NCBI GenBank assembly: GCA_946894095.1
Contig: OX335656.1
Location: 1,751,001 to 1,815,000 of the forward strand
DNA: 64,000 nt
From: Incurvaria masculella
Lineage: Eukaryota > Arthropoda > Insecta > Lepidoptera > Incurvariidae
Reading direction: 5' to 3'
The translations under genes were made by a program, and so were the position numbers. A model generated the notes under the pieces. The model was given only the letters and a program-made list of their open reading frames with translations. It ran no database searches and had not been told where the DNA came from. Shown here in pieces: positions 52,905 through 63,965 of this stretch (positions are counted from its first letter, which is position 1; the number at the start of each line of letters is the position of its first letter).

Positions 52905-54290
52905 GTTATTTTTCCTTTGCATCTACGTGTCTCTGTTGCTAGTTGCATGGGCAGAGGCACGCTCCGACTGTGCAGTGGCTCGGTCGCGATTGTGACGTCA
53001 CTAAACTTGCTCTTTAAGAGCGTCGCGTGACGTGGATATGCAGATGACGGGACGTGCGATCTCACAGTCTAGCTTTGTTCTCGGGATGCTGCACCGGGTG
53101 ACGTCGGGGTATATATGTACTAGAGAAAGCATTACATATTAAAGTGCTTAACGTAGTCATGAATCGCTGCTTACATCCCATATTAACATTAAGGGCCCTT
53201 TTCACCTAATGCTGATTAGCTTAATCGCCACATATTAAAGGCATTTCTTAGCAACTTGCAATCAATACCGCACTCTAATTAGAATAATTAGAAAGGGACA
53301 ACACTAGGGTCACTCGTGGCTGTAATTTCCTAAGTAGAAAAGCGTTGTGACTCACCTGTGAGTCACCGGTATCTCACAGGTGAGATTCTCATGAGTAGAC
53401 CCCCAGGACATTTTTCCTTTGCATCTACGCGTCTCTAGTGCGAGACCCGAGCACGGGCAGAGGCACGCTCCGACTGTGCAGTGGCTCGGTCGCGATTGTG
53501 ACGTCACTAAACTTGCTCTTTAAGAGCGTCGCGTGACGTGGATATGCAGATGACGGGACGTGCGAGCTCACAGTCTAGCTTTGTTCCCGGATGCTGCACC
53601 GGGTGACGTCGGGGTATATATGTACTAGAGAAAGCATTACATATTAAAGTGCTTAAGTCTTGAATCGCTGCTTACATCCCATATTAACATTAAGGTCCTT
53701 TTTCACCTACTGCTGATTAGCTTAATCGCCACATATTAAAGGCATTTCTTAGCAACTTGCAATCAATACCGCACTCTAATTAGAATAATTAGAAAGGGAC
53801 AACACTAGGGTCATTCGTGGCTGTAATTTCCTAAGTAGAAAAGCGTTGTGACTCATCTGTGAGTCACCGGTGTCTCACAGGTGAGATTCTCATGAGTAGA
53901 CCCCCAGGACATTTTTTCCTTGCATCTACGCGTCTCTGGTGCTAGCCCCCACGCTCCGACTGTGCAGTGGCTCAGTCGCGATTGTGACGTCACTAAACTT
54001 GCTCTTTAAGAGCGTCGCGTGACGTGGATATGCAGATGACGGGACGTGCGAGCTCACAGTCTAGCTTTGTTCTCGGGATGCTGCATCGGGTGACGTCGGG
54101 GTATATATGTACTAGAGAAAGCATTACATATTAAAGTGCTCAAGTCTTGAATCGCTGCTTACATCCCATATTAACATTAAGGGCCTTTTTCACCTACTGC
54201 TGATTAGCTTAATCGCCACATATTAAGGGCATTTCTTAGCAACTTGCAATCAATACCAGCACACGATAATCAGCACTTTAGTAATAAGGG
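52905..54290 (+). repeat. 502-bp tandem repeat with promoter-like modules (2.75 units)
   Basis: Marker atctacg at 52921, 53423 and 53924. Each unit carries TGACGTCA, TGACGTGG and TGACGTCG (first unit 52993, 53028, 53099) just before TATATAT (53110-53116), then an ATTAAA. That is an ordered upstream-site, TATA, poly(A)-signal layout like an LTR or a compact promoter. Each unit also has a hairpin of CACCTGTGAG motifs near its end. No ORF. The third unit is cut at about 54265. Confidence 0.78.
52993..53116 (+). promoter_or_regulatory. CRE-type sites and TATA box in first 502-bp unit
   Basis: Perfect CRE palindrome TGACGTCA, two further TGACGT cores and TATATAT within 124 bp, repeated in the next two units. 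CREB/ATF-family factors bind this motif; use in vivo is inference. Confidence 0.45.
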
Positions 54291-54534
54291 CCCTTTAAGT
54301 GTCTATTAAAATAAATCAGTAGTTGTTGAAAACCAGGCTAAATCGCTCATCATTCACCACGTCACCAATATCAAATGCAACGTATGTATGTCCGCCGTAT
54401 TTATTTGTTTGTTCATTTAGGAGAAAACACAGAGAGAAATACATAAAACATAAATACTGAAAGAGAATCACGTGTAGGTTATTCCCACAGCGAGAGTAGC
54501 CACCAAGGGGGCGCAATTAGTCCTGGGAGTCTAC

Positions 54535-54655
54535 ACATTAGATTCTCACCTGTGAGTCACCGGTGACTCACCGGAGTCACAACGCTTTCGTGCTCATGAA
54601 ATTACAGCCACGAGTCACCCTAGTGTAGTCCCTTTCTAATTATTCTAATTAGTAG
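54535..54655 (-). repeat. Inverted fragment of the 502-bp repeat
   Basis: Reverse copy of the unit's hairpin end (cacctgtgagtcaccggtga, ttacagccacgagtcac, aattattctaattag). It lies about 270 bp after the array in the opposite direction. Confidence 0.65.
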
Positions 54656-54735
54656 GGCTGTATCTCATGAGCCGTAATAGGTAGGCAGCTGAATTTTTCA
54701 CAGAGTGTGTATATATTTTACCGCTATAACAACAA
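54655..54735 (-). repeat. GGTTCCGTA-family fragment, reversed
   Basis: gggctgtatctcatgagccg and aggcagctgaatttttcaca are the reverse of the internal part of the family. The ends are missing. Confidence 0.55.
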
Positions 54736-55097
54736 ATAGATCACTACATATTATAAAACAAAGTCGCTTTCTCTGTCCCTATATCCCCATGTTCGCTTAA
54801 ATCTTTAAAACTACGCAACGTATTTTGATGCGGTTTTTTTAATAGATAGAGTGATTAAAGAGGAAGGTTTATATGTATAATAACATCCATTAAATAGTGG
54901 AGAAATACTGTTATTTTTGAGGTTTCCAATGTGATGTCATAAAAAAAGACGTGTGGCACTCGGGGACTGCCGCGGTAAAGCTATTGCATAGCATTTTGTA
55001 TCAAGTTATGCCGGCCCGCCCCCGCCGCCGCTCCCGCCGCCGCCCCCGGCCCCGCTCCCCCTGGTGTGAAGTAACGCTACCGGCATCGCCCGTTGGA
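54736..55097. other. Spacer before minisatellite
   Basis: 55010-55065 is GC-rich (CCGCCGC-type runs). No gene. Confidence 0.4.
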
Positions 55098-55340
55098 GTG
55101 GGGAGCGTGAGGCGGAGTGGGGAGCGTGAGGCGGAGTGGGGAGCGTGAGGCGGAGTGGGGAGCGTGAGGCGGAGTGGGGAGCGTGAGGCGGAGTGGGGAG
55201 CGTGAGGCGGAGTGGGGAGCGTGAGGCGGAGTGGGGAGCGTGAGGCGGAGTGGGGAGCGTGAGGCGGAGTGGGGAGCGTGAGGCGGAGTGGGGAGCGTGA
55301 GGCGGAGTGGGGAGCGTGAGGCGGAGTGGGGAGCGTGAGG
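55098..55340. repeat. 19-bp GC-rich minisatellite
   Basis: About 12.8 units of GTGGGGAGCGTGAGGCGGA, almost perfect. All antisense frames are open, giving 120-130 codon Pro/His/Ser-rich ORFs that are artefacts of the repeat. Confidence 0.88.
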
Positions 55341-55737
55341 TTTTTTTTCGTTACGGAATTTCTGGATTCGGTCCCCGCGCTCAAGGCCCTCGATAGAAGC
55401 TATGCAATAGCTTAAAAAATCATTTTTCCGCTTACATTGCAAACGCAGGCTGAACCCTACGAGATTTGTCAAAATAACGTACTAAGTATTGTACACATTG
55501 AAAAGGTCTACAGAAAACTCCGCGATGGTATATGTCTATCTCTTATGGATATCCCACAATAAAATTTTTTTGTCATTTACTTTTTACGACAAATAATGGC
55601 TAATTTTCGAAGTGATATTAACCAATACAGCATTAATCCTTATCCAATTAAATACCTTAAATAAATTGTTGATTTAATATGGATCTATATGGCCCGTTAC
55701 AGCATATGATTTAAATGAATATTTTCGAAGATATTAC

Positions 55738-55933
55738 AGACTTAAAACTTGCAATGACCATAAATAAATCGCAGGGTCAAACCTTCAACGTTGCAGGTTT
55801 AGATTTGAGCGCTGACTGTTTTTCACATGGCCAACTGTATGTCGCTCTTTCAAGAGTAACCTCTAGAGAAAACATGTTTGTATTGTCTAATGACAATAAA
55901 GCTGTGAACGTTGTATATAATGACATTCTGTAA
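55738..55933 (+). pseudogene. Helitron Rep-helicase C-terminus (PIF1-like)
   Basis: Reads LKLAMTINKSQGQTFNVAGL then GQLYVALSRVTSRENMFVLS, helicase superfamily 1 motifs V and VI (TINKSQGQ, YVALSRV) at the end of Helitron proteins, ending in TAA. Upstream helicase motifs are absent. Confidence 0.78.
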
Positions 55934-56159
55934 TATATTAATTGCTGTAAAAATAAAATAAATAGGTAAAAATTTAAAAAGTAAATAAGTAAAAATGTAG
56001 TGTATGAATTTAGATATTCCAAAGATAGCAGGAAATACTCACGGTATAAGGAAAGGTAATTGTTTTACTCCAAATTTAACGCGTGCGGGCCACGGGCAGT
56101 AATGAATAAATCAAAACTAATATATTTTATACCCGTGCGAAGCCGGAGCGGGCCGCTAG
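55738..56159 (+). mobile_element. Helitron 3' end with helicase remnant
   Basis: Contains the last 65 codons of a Rep-helicase, then 225 bp of 3' sequence, a GC-rich hairpin (cccgtgcgaagccggagcgg, 56132-56151) and terminal CTAG (56156-56159) before host T. It is the 3' fragment of an autonomous-type Helitron; everything upstream of the helicase tail is lost. Confidence 0.72.
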
Positions 56160-56174
56160 TACAATTATAAAATA

Positions 56175-56435
56175 ATGGAAAAAAAACCTGTTTTTTTTTT
56201 TTGGGCATATCTTGTTGTATGGTACGGAACCGTTCGTGTACGAGTCGACGAGACGACAGTTGTATGTATCGTCTTATTTTATGAGATAGGCATTTCTCTG
56301 CTTTTAAAGTGCCGTAATAAAAAAAGAATTTTCCAAATCGGTTCAGGGGTCTTCGAGCAACCGGTGAACATACATAAAAAAAAAGATTCCGACGAATTCA
56401 GAACTTCTTCCTTTTTTTAAGTCGGTTAATAAAGT
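56175..56435 (+). repeat. AACCGACTT-family repeat
   Basis: Shares aaatcggttcaggggt-type and gacgaattcagaacttctt blocks, and the end tttaagtcggtta, with the palindrome at 17.2-18.4 kb. The 81-codon frame is not a gene. Confidence 0.5.
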
Positions 56436-56845
56436 CATTTTCAATGCGCTGAAAGGTCGTGGTCATGGGGCCATACGTTCCGTGGATTTTTTTCAACTTA
56501 ATTAAAACTGCTAATAAAAAAACCATTGAAAAGGCAAGATCATGAACTGTATAATATGAGGAATGGACCCAATTTACTTTTTAAGAATAAAACTAAGGTT
56601 AATAATTTAAAGCTTATTCTATATATTATCAGTTTGCTAGCAAGGGTTATTGTAACATTGAGATTCCCGCAACGTAGGTAGTAGAAATAAGCAGTTTTGT
56701 ATAACCTGTGGTATAACCACGGGGGAGGGGTATAACCGAGCAGAGCTTAGGGGCTAAATACACTTCGAGACTGCTTTGATTATATGTTGTTAATAGTTTA
56801 ACTAATATGCGAATTAAAATAAACAAATCCAAGTGAAGTAAGCGT
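56436..56845. other. Intergenic, no gene seen
   Basis: No feature recognised. Confidence 0.4.
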
Positions 56846-57140
56846 CTCGTAGCTCAGGGGCGCGCAGACTTTTCCCCGCCCGCGCATTCACCACTTTCTT
56901 TATCATTCTGAGTTGGATAAGTGCCTTTTGTCACGAATGCGAGCTGTTTCCATGGTTCGGAATTCATGTAAAACCGTACGTAGTTACTTACGTATGTATG
57001 TTACGTATGTTACTTACTTACGCCCAAGTAAGTAACATCGCGTTGGATGAAAATATGTTAGAAGCCGTTCAATGTAGCCGTGTTCATAAAGGGAAGGTCC
57101 TAGCATGGCACCTAATTCTCTGCATGTGGTGTGTTGGGTG
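56846..57140 (+). mobile_element. SINE, degraded
   Basis: TAGCTCAGGGGCGCGCAGAC head (no good B box), then ttctgagttggataagtgcc, catggttcggaattcatgta, a TACG/TTAC insertion (56980-57030), and gtagccgtgttcataaag, tggcacctaattctc. Tail lost. Confidence 0.62.
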
Positions 57141-57890
57141 GTTTAATATTACCATTTAATAACAAATTTATGTAAATTTTGTTCAAGTAATATTTTTTTC
57201 AAAGAGTAGAACCACCCATGTCATCACAGCAAATAAAATCTGCTGGAGACTTGCGTAATCGTGGTTAGTGTGGCGGGATCAGAAGTCAAAACACAATGTA
57301 TTTCGAAAACATTTTTATGCAATCGCGCCATAAATCTTCATATTCATTTGAATTTTCAACAATTTATGCATTTTCCGGGAACAGTCTACTTAATCTTCAG
57401 CTCCGCTTTTCAAATGGCCATTGTCTGATTGATTCATTGAAAATTATGTAATACGCCACAAAAACAATTTACAAAAGAAAGTACAGTCGAACAAAGTGTT
57501 TAGGATACACATCCGGTTGAATGAAAAGATGAACAGTCGAAATACTTTGACATTTGGAAACAATTATAGTGTTGATTATAGATTCAAACATAGTTGAGGA
57601 TGTCTACTAGCTACTGAGTTAACAAAACCCTAACAAAATTGAATCAGAGGTTGTATTTAAACACCATTCATTTTTACGTTTAACCGGAAGTGTATCCTTT
57701 CATCTTTGGTTGACTGTACCGAGCCAACATAAGTGGGACGCACAGGCGGGCTTATCCCTCGAAGAGATTTCTTCCAGCCGACCCTTGAGTGTTTGAGAAG
57801 TTCAATAGCGAAATCCTTTTCAACAATTGATTTAAATTCAATATAAAATTAACATATTTTTTTCATATAATGGATTACGTAATTTATAAA
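57141..57890. other. Intergenic, no gene seen
   Basis: No feature recognised. Confidence 0.4.
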
Positions 57891-57998
57891 ATTGTTGAAT
57901 AAATGTATTTTCTTTCTTTCATTCTTTCTTTCAGGGATATATTCTATATATGATACCTACATATATATATATATATTATCGTATATACATATATCGTT

Positions 57999-58029
<31 letters not shown>

Positions 58030-58340
58030 CGCCAAACAAAAAATAAACATATTATAGCATTTATTATAAGCATTATATTACAGCATACTCACACCCTCAC
58101 ACACCATCACACACCCTCTCACACCCTCACACACCCTCCCACCACTTCACACATAGGTCCTAGCTGAAAAACAGCAGCCTGTATAGTTCGACTAGCAAGG
58201 CAAGCTGAGCTAGCGCCATTTGGCATACAACACGACGAACTATCCACACTGTTGACAAGTCTTCATTTAAATAAATATGTTAATATAGTAAGTTATGTTG
58301 TATGAACCAATAAAGATTTTGAGTTTGAGTTTGAGTTTGA
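57891..58340 (+). repeat. Probable non-LTR 3' region with microsatellites
   Basis: An AT run (57960-58028), a CACACCCTC-rich part (58085-58150), then AATAAAG and (GAGTTT)3 at 58310-58335. AATAAA followed by a short hexamer run is a frequent 3' end of insect non-LTR elements. No coding part is left. Confidence 0.4.
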
Positions 58341-59908
58341 CATAGATATGTCCTGAAGGTCATAGTTATTTCATTGATGCTACTTCAAATGTCTGTAGGA
58401 AGAAAGCCCCAAAACCACTCCTGTTCCACGGCTCGTTGTCATAACAAAACACAAAAAGTCCGTACCTGTAACCAATTACCTGCACGGGAAGTCAGCCGGG
58501 GGAGATGGGTTTTTTACCGTTTTTGCAGGCTTTTTTGGGAATTCCGCGAGGTTATTCGACAGGCGTTGTCCCGACCATAGACCTAGCATAGCGCGCTGTG
58601 CTGGCGAGACGAACAAACCGTGGGAGTGAGACGTCAACTCAACGTACCACTACCGCGAGTTAGAGGGAGATGGAACACATCTGCCGGTTGAGACAACTTT
58701 TGAAATCGTTGTCAGTATATTGGAATCGCGCTCATGGCATGTGAAATGTTTTTTTTTGTGAAATATTTATTTCCTTAAAGAAAATATGGTGACCGGTGCA
58801 TTTGTAGATTGTTAGAAAGAGTTAAAAAAATACGGACAAAAACCTTTTTTTTACGGTAAATACCCGCTGATTCTTTGTCGATCAAATTTCCTAACTTTTC
58901 CTCAATATTTCAAAGTAAAACATAAAACATATAAATTTTTGGGTAAAATTTTTCAGTACATTTTTTCAAAAATGATTTAAGTGTCATCCGTCAGTAGACT
59001 CTGTAGGTCTTCACATTCTAAGCCTATGGTTCCGACTTCCCCTTGCCGCTGATCTGTGTTCGTTGGTTCGGCCTTTTCATCTATTCCACGTCACTCTTAA
59101 CCAACAGGCCTATTCTTGGACTTCCGCGCTCAGTAATCAGGATTTGTTTGTTGAGTGAAAATGGTTCAAATCATTTATAGTTTCCAAGCGCCGCCGCGCC
59201 GCCGGCTTGAAAACCTAGTAAAAACCTAGAAAATATGTGTTTACAAACGTATTTTTTGTAAATAATATGAGCAACTCATTAAAACCGTTTTACAGTCACA
59301 CATTAGGATAATAGTCTAAACTTGATTTTGATTTTTCTATCGGTATGTATTCTTAACCGACGCTGTAAACGTTAAAAGTAACACAAAATATTGTGGGTTA
59401 GCGTCATATGGAGCCCCAACAGTGGTATCTTCGTCAGCTCAATGGCTGGTTTTGTTCTGCAATTCTGGGTACATTTCACGTCACTCACTCCCTGCCGCAG
59501 CCTTCCGCCCACTAGAAACATCCAACCCTAAACCACTTTCATGTTTCCTGTGTCAGTACAATTATAATTGACGAAGTAAAGCTGTTTTGGGCCATTATTT
59601 GTTGTTGCTTTTCTTTTTGTCTTGACAAATGCAGCTTTTCCATTAAATATAATATTAAGACCATTATTTTAACCATGCAGCGTACAAAATACGATCCTGA
59701 AATTTGAAAGCGAACAGGTATTCTCACAATGATCCTTTTCTCCTACGAGTATAGCTAAAACTGGAACATACGGACGGAGTTTGTTTTTTTTTTGTAAATA
59801 TCTGTATTTTATCAGTAAAAAAAATATTATGAATGAATGTAAAAATATAACACTTTTTTCCATTGTTTATTACCCAATATTATCCAATCTAAAAGGTACA
59901 TAAAAAAC
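58341..59908. other. Intergenic, no gene seen
   Basis: Moderately GC-rich patches at 58400-58660 and 59030-59230 without recognisable coding. No repeats seen. Confidence 0.4.
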
Positions 59909-60267
59909 CGGCCATGTGCGAGTCGGACTCGCACGCGAAGGGTTCCGTATCATCATGCAAGACTTAACACGAAAAAATCAGGTTTTTTGTATGGCCCCCA
60001 CTTTATTATAATTATTTTACCTATTCTTTGGGGCAAAATAAATATACACTCTGTAAAAATTTCAGCTGCCTACCTATTACGGGTCATGAGATACAGCCCT
60101 GTGACGGAGGGACGGACGGATGGACGGATGGACGGACGGACGGACGGACGGACGGATGGACGGATGGACGGATGGACGGATGGACGGATGGACGGACGGA
60201 CGGACGGACAGCGGAGGCTTAGTAATAGAGTTCCGTTGGCACGCTTTGGTTACCGAACCCTAAAAAT
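59909..60267 (+). repeat. GGTTCCGTA-family repeat with expanded GACG microsatellite
   Basis: Fullest copy: aaaaaccggccatgtgcgag start, gggttccgtatc, catgagatacagccctgtga, end accgaaccctaaaaat. The short GACG run of other copies is expanded here to about 100 bp of GACG/GATG (60108-60208). ORFs over it are artefacts. Confidence 0.72.
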
Positions 60268-60336
60268 TAAAACATACAGGCATAGATTTCTACACTATTT
60301 TTGAGATTCCAGAATTAAAAAAACCATCGTTAAAAA

Positions 60337-60573
60337 ATTAATGCAAAAAAATCACGTTTTTTGTATGGGGTCCCCCTTTAATTTTAATTATTTTTTAATC
60401 TTACCTATTTGTTGTTTTAGCGGCAAAATAAACACACACTTCGTGAACATTTCAGCTGCCTATCTGTTACGGTTACTCAGATACAGCCCTGTGACGGACG
60501 GACGGACGAACGGACGGACAGCGGAGGCTTAGTAATAGGGTTCCGTTGGCACCCATTGGGTACGAAACCCTAA
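60337..60573 (+). repeat. GGTTCCGTA-family repeat, copy
   Basis: aatcacgttttttgtatggg, ggcaaaataaacacacactt, atacagccctgtgacgga, GACG run, end tacgaaaccctaag. The left end is lost. Confidence 0.65.
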
Positions 60574-60699
60574 GAACGTAGTAAAACATTAAGAGCGTGG
60601 AAACAGTTATCGCCCGTAATATTGGAAATTGTTAGGGTAAAGACTTTTATTGATTTCAGCATCTCGAGAAACCAGATCGATCCATTACCCAGGCATGAC

Positions 60700-61068
60700 T
60701 TAAGGCTGTTCCGACCCATATAAAGTTGTTTGCACACATAACGCAAAAAGTATTGCACTTTAAGCCACGAATTAATAATAAAAGTTTAATATAGTCATAT
60801 CACTTGCAGCGGAAACAATTTCACAATTTCAGGATTATTGGTTTTGTTACAATTTATTTAAATACGATTTTTATTTAACAGCGCCATCTAACGGTGTAAA
60901 ACTTCTAATCGGCAATAACAACGAAACCATTAAACCTGAAATTGTGAATATGTTTTCGCTGCAACTACTATGGCTATATTTAATATTTTTGACGAATTCG
61001 TGCCTTAAAGTGCAATACTTTTTGCGTTCTGTGTAAAAAAAACATTGTATGGGTCGGAACATCCTTAA
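60700..61068. mobile_element. TTAA MITE family B, copy 2 (369 bp)
   Basis: TTAA at 60700-60703 and 61065-61068. Inverted ends GGCTGTTCCGACCCATA / TATGGGTCGGAACATCC and internal gcaaaaagtattgcacttta on both arms. Reverse orientation to copy 1. Confidence 0.76.
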
Positions 61069-61639
61069 CGGTATCGTAAAAAAATACTCCAATCAAACAG
61101 AGTATCCGCTCTGAAGAATTTTGTTTTCGCAATTCAGTCAACATTACGCTAGCTATCCATGCAACTTTCGCAGGCTATGCAGCGAGCAACGAGCGGCCGG
61201 CGTTAAGTTTGAAACTTGATCTATACGCAGCTTCCTTAGACGCCTCCTCCGAGGGCTTATATCTTTAGTTAATTTAAAATTTGCCAAGACTCCAGCCGCC
61301 GCTCTAATGGGAAAAGTTTAATGGCGGTACAACGCGGCAGTCACCCAACGCTTACCATATTCAGAAGACGCCGCGGTGGCGATTACGTTGTCAATGTAAT
61401 TTTTTATCGTCGTCATGCAACCCAATGTGTACATATCGAGTACTCCGGCACCTTAATGGAGATATGGGAGACCCTAGCGTGGATTGAAACCATTATGGTT
61501 AAACCGAGTAGTCACCTGGTACTGGCGTTTAGGGAACCTCGAAGTTACGTAAAAAAGTCCAACCCATACAAGTTTTTACTACTTATTCTGTGGTTTTACT
61601 TTTTCAACCTTGAATTGAATGAAAACGGCGCAAACGTCA
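61069..61639. other. Intergenic, no gene seen
   Basis: The long open frame at 61321-61827 runs across unrelated repeats (the element shared with 11555, and a SINE head) and is not a gene. 61180-61310 is GC-richer without coding signs. Confidence 0.4.
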
Positions 61640-61768
61640 ACGTCAGCCGGAACCACGGCCAGCCTAACCGGTTGAAATTTGTCACCCATCCAGAACCTAA
61701 CCGCGCTCAGAGGCGCTTACCCAGCATATCGAATCGCAAGGCGTCGCACACTGGGCTACCGAGGATGT
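61640..61768 (-). mobile_element. 5S-like SINE head, diverged, without body
   Basis: Minus strand: CATCCTCGGTAGCCCAGTG, then a diverged middle, then GGTTCTGGATGGGTGACAAA, which resembles the 5S rRNA C box, and GGCTGGCCGTGGTTC. Same layout as 62048-62405 but more diverged, and no SINE body follows. Confidence 0.5.
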
Positions 61769-62047
61769 GCATCTTATTTACTTATATCAACCAAAGCACT
61801 GCTACTGCGTGTATCACCGCACAGTAGCGTAACCGTAATCGCCCACCAACGCATTTTGTACCTAGCAGGACCGTGTGATATTCAAATTTTCAAATATTTA
61901 AGATAACTTTTATAGACGGGGGCAACGTCCCAGTGACCCACTTTCGGGGCACTGTTTAACTAAGAGTGTCACATCAGACTCCAAATTTAGGGTCTCGATG
62001 TAGACACTGACACTGTCGAGAATTTCGCGATGAACTGATGTGACCTT

Positions 62048-62405
62048 TTCTTTTTATGTGACTGGACATGGATGGCTAATACACAAGTTCTGTCATGGTA
62101 TTAGCCCAACACACCACATGGGAACTAGGTGCCATACCAGGACCTTCCTTATGTTGAACGGCTACATTGAACTTGATGGAAAACACGGACAATATCGTTC
62201 ATCCAATGCGATGGTACCAACCCGGGCGGGATTAACCCTACCCACAAGTAAGTAAGGGGACCTACAGTTTAACGTGGAATCCGAACCACGGCCAGCCTCT
62301 CTCAACGGTCGAATGGTCACCCATCCAAGACCAGACCGGACCCAGCGTTGCTTAACTTCGGAGAGCGATCGCCGAAGTGTCACGCCACTGGGCCACTGAG
62401 GCTGA
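62048..62405 (-). mobile_element. SINE with 5S rRNA-derived head
   Basis: On the minus strand the head reads CAGCCTCAGTGGCCCAGTGG, then CCGAAGTTAAGCAACGCTGG and TCTTGGATGGGTGACC. The last two match the A-box and C-box region of 5S rRNA. The body that follows (aaactgtaggtcccctt, gggttggtaccatcgcattg, gtagccgttcaacataag, tggcacctagttccc, tattagccatccatgtc) is the same as in the tRNA-headed SINEs at 19406, 27630 and 31109. Confidence 0.75.
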
Positions 62406-63699
62406 CCTATTTATGTGCACTTTTATATATAGAGTGTAACAGCGCTAACTGCTGTAACTTCTCCATCAAAATATATTTGAAGTTTCCTATTGAAAAAAAA
62501 CTCGCACACAAATCACGCGAAAATACGATAAGCTGGAACGATTTGCTCCCCCAGATTGTCAAACGCATTAAAAGATAGGTATTTTTTTAAAACCTTAAAT
62601 AATACTTATTTAGAAAGTCAAAAGATATATCGCAAGCACTGGGGTCTTCCGTTAAACACCGGCACAAATACCCGTCGCAGTCGTAAGATAAACTTGCATA
62701 GTACCACATCATTCATATAATACCATGAAATGGTGTTATACGTGGCCCTTATCGAACTAAACACAATCAGCTACTATCACTTTCAGCTGCTACTGACTTT
62801 CCATATGTTTAAGAAGAATTTCAATTGATCCGATATCAAAAGGCTTCGCAAGGGATAAAATGATCAATGCACTACTCACCCCTACACAAGTCTTTCGATT
62901 TTCGCTTCTACCGTATTGTCGGTAGATAATGTAGGCTCTGGAAGAAATTGTGTGATTCTATGTAGGTAATCAAACGTTATTCACAACATTGTCAAATATT
63001 TATCAATTCACTTCTCACTATTGACTGATCCCTGATTTCTCGATATAGACTAATCCCTTGGAAAAAAAACTAACAAATATTGTTGCGAAATTTTACCAGA
63101 ATCACTACAAAGTATAATGTTCAGAAAAAAAATACCCGTAGAAATGTACAAAATTTACAATAGTCCCGTATATCTAACGGCGACTTGGAAGTATAGAGAA
63201 GAATAAATAGTCGGTCGGACAGTGGGGCGATATATTGCTGAGTGGTCGCACTTATCGTGAACCCTGGCAGAGATTGAGCTGTGCCATTAGGCAAAGAACG
63301 AGAAATAGACTAGCCGTTGCGACGACAAAATGGTGACTATCTTTACATCCCTTCATATGTAATAAAACGTGAATCTAAAAATAAATTATCTATTTATGTT
63401 AATTATAGTTGCATTGTATAATCATTGAATACGTATAAATTAGTCTTTTTTATCCGGCGGTCTGTCTTTGTAATTTATAAACTGCAAAAAGATAGTTTAC
63501 ATTACAATTAAATAAAGAAAACTGCTAAAACTATTAACTTTTTTTTTTAACTGTATATTACTTACTAAAAAATATACACATGACGGTGTAAACATATTAA
63601 ATTCGTCTAGTAAAAAATTTATCTCGTTATTAGTTCTTAAACCTCAGAATGCTATTAATACTTTTTATATCACTAATATAGTGATTGTAAGTTACCACA
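62406..63699. other. Intergenic, no gene seen
   Basis: AT-rich, no repeat or gene recognised. Confidence 0.4.
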
Positions 63700-63965
63700 T
63701 ACGCTAAATATAGTCCTTACTAATATTAAAATGCCATAATAACTCTTTCTGTTGCGGTTTAACACATAAACTGCTGAACCAATTTTGTGAAATATTAGTA
63801 TATAGTTATTTTGGACCTTGCATTCTGGATGCTACTTTTTAAGGTGAAAATTAAACTCGAAGGGGGTGAGATAGGAGAGGAACTCGTATAATATCCACGA
63901 AATAATACAGCCCGACATCAGTTCGAAAAGACATTAACCCGAACGGAGCAGGGTACCTCGGCTAG
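63700..63965 (+). mobile_element. Helitron 3' end
   Basis: Ends with hairpin CCCGAACGGAGCAGGG, then tacctcggCTAG (63962-63965) before host T. The same terminal pattern as the minus-strand Helitron ending at 22476. The 5' boundary is uncertain. Confidence 0.55.

Noticed and set aside
55001..55472. Two antisense Pro/His/Ser-rich ORFs over 120 codons
   Set aside because: They are produced by the 19-bp minisatellite and have no conserved flanking coding sequence.
61321..61827. 168-codon forward ORF as a gene
   Set aside because: It runs across a dispersed repeat and an antisense SINE head with no domain.
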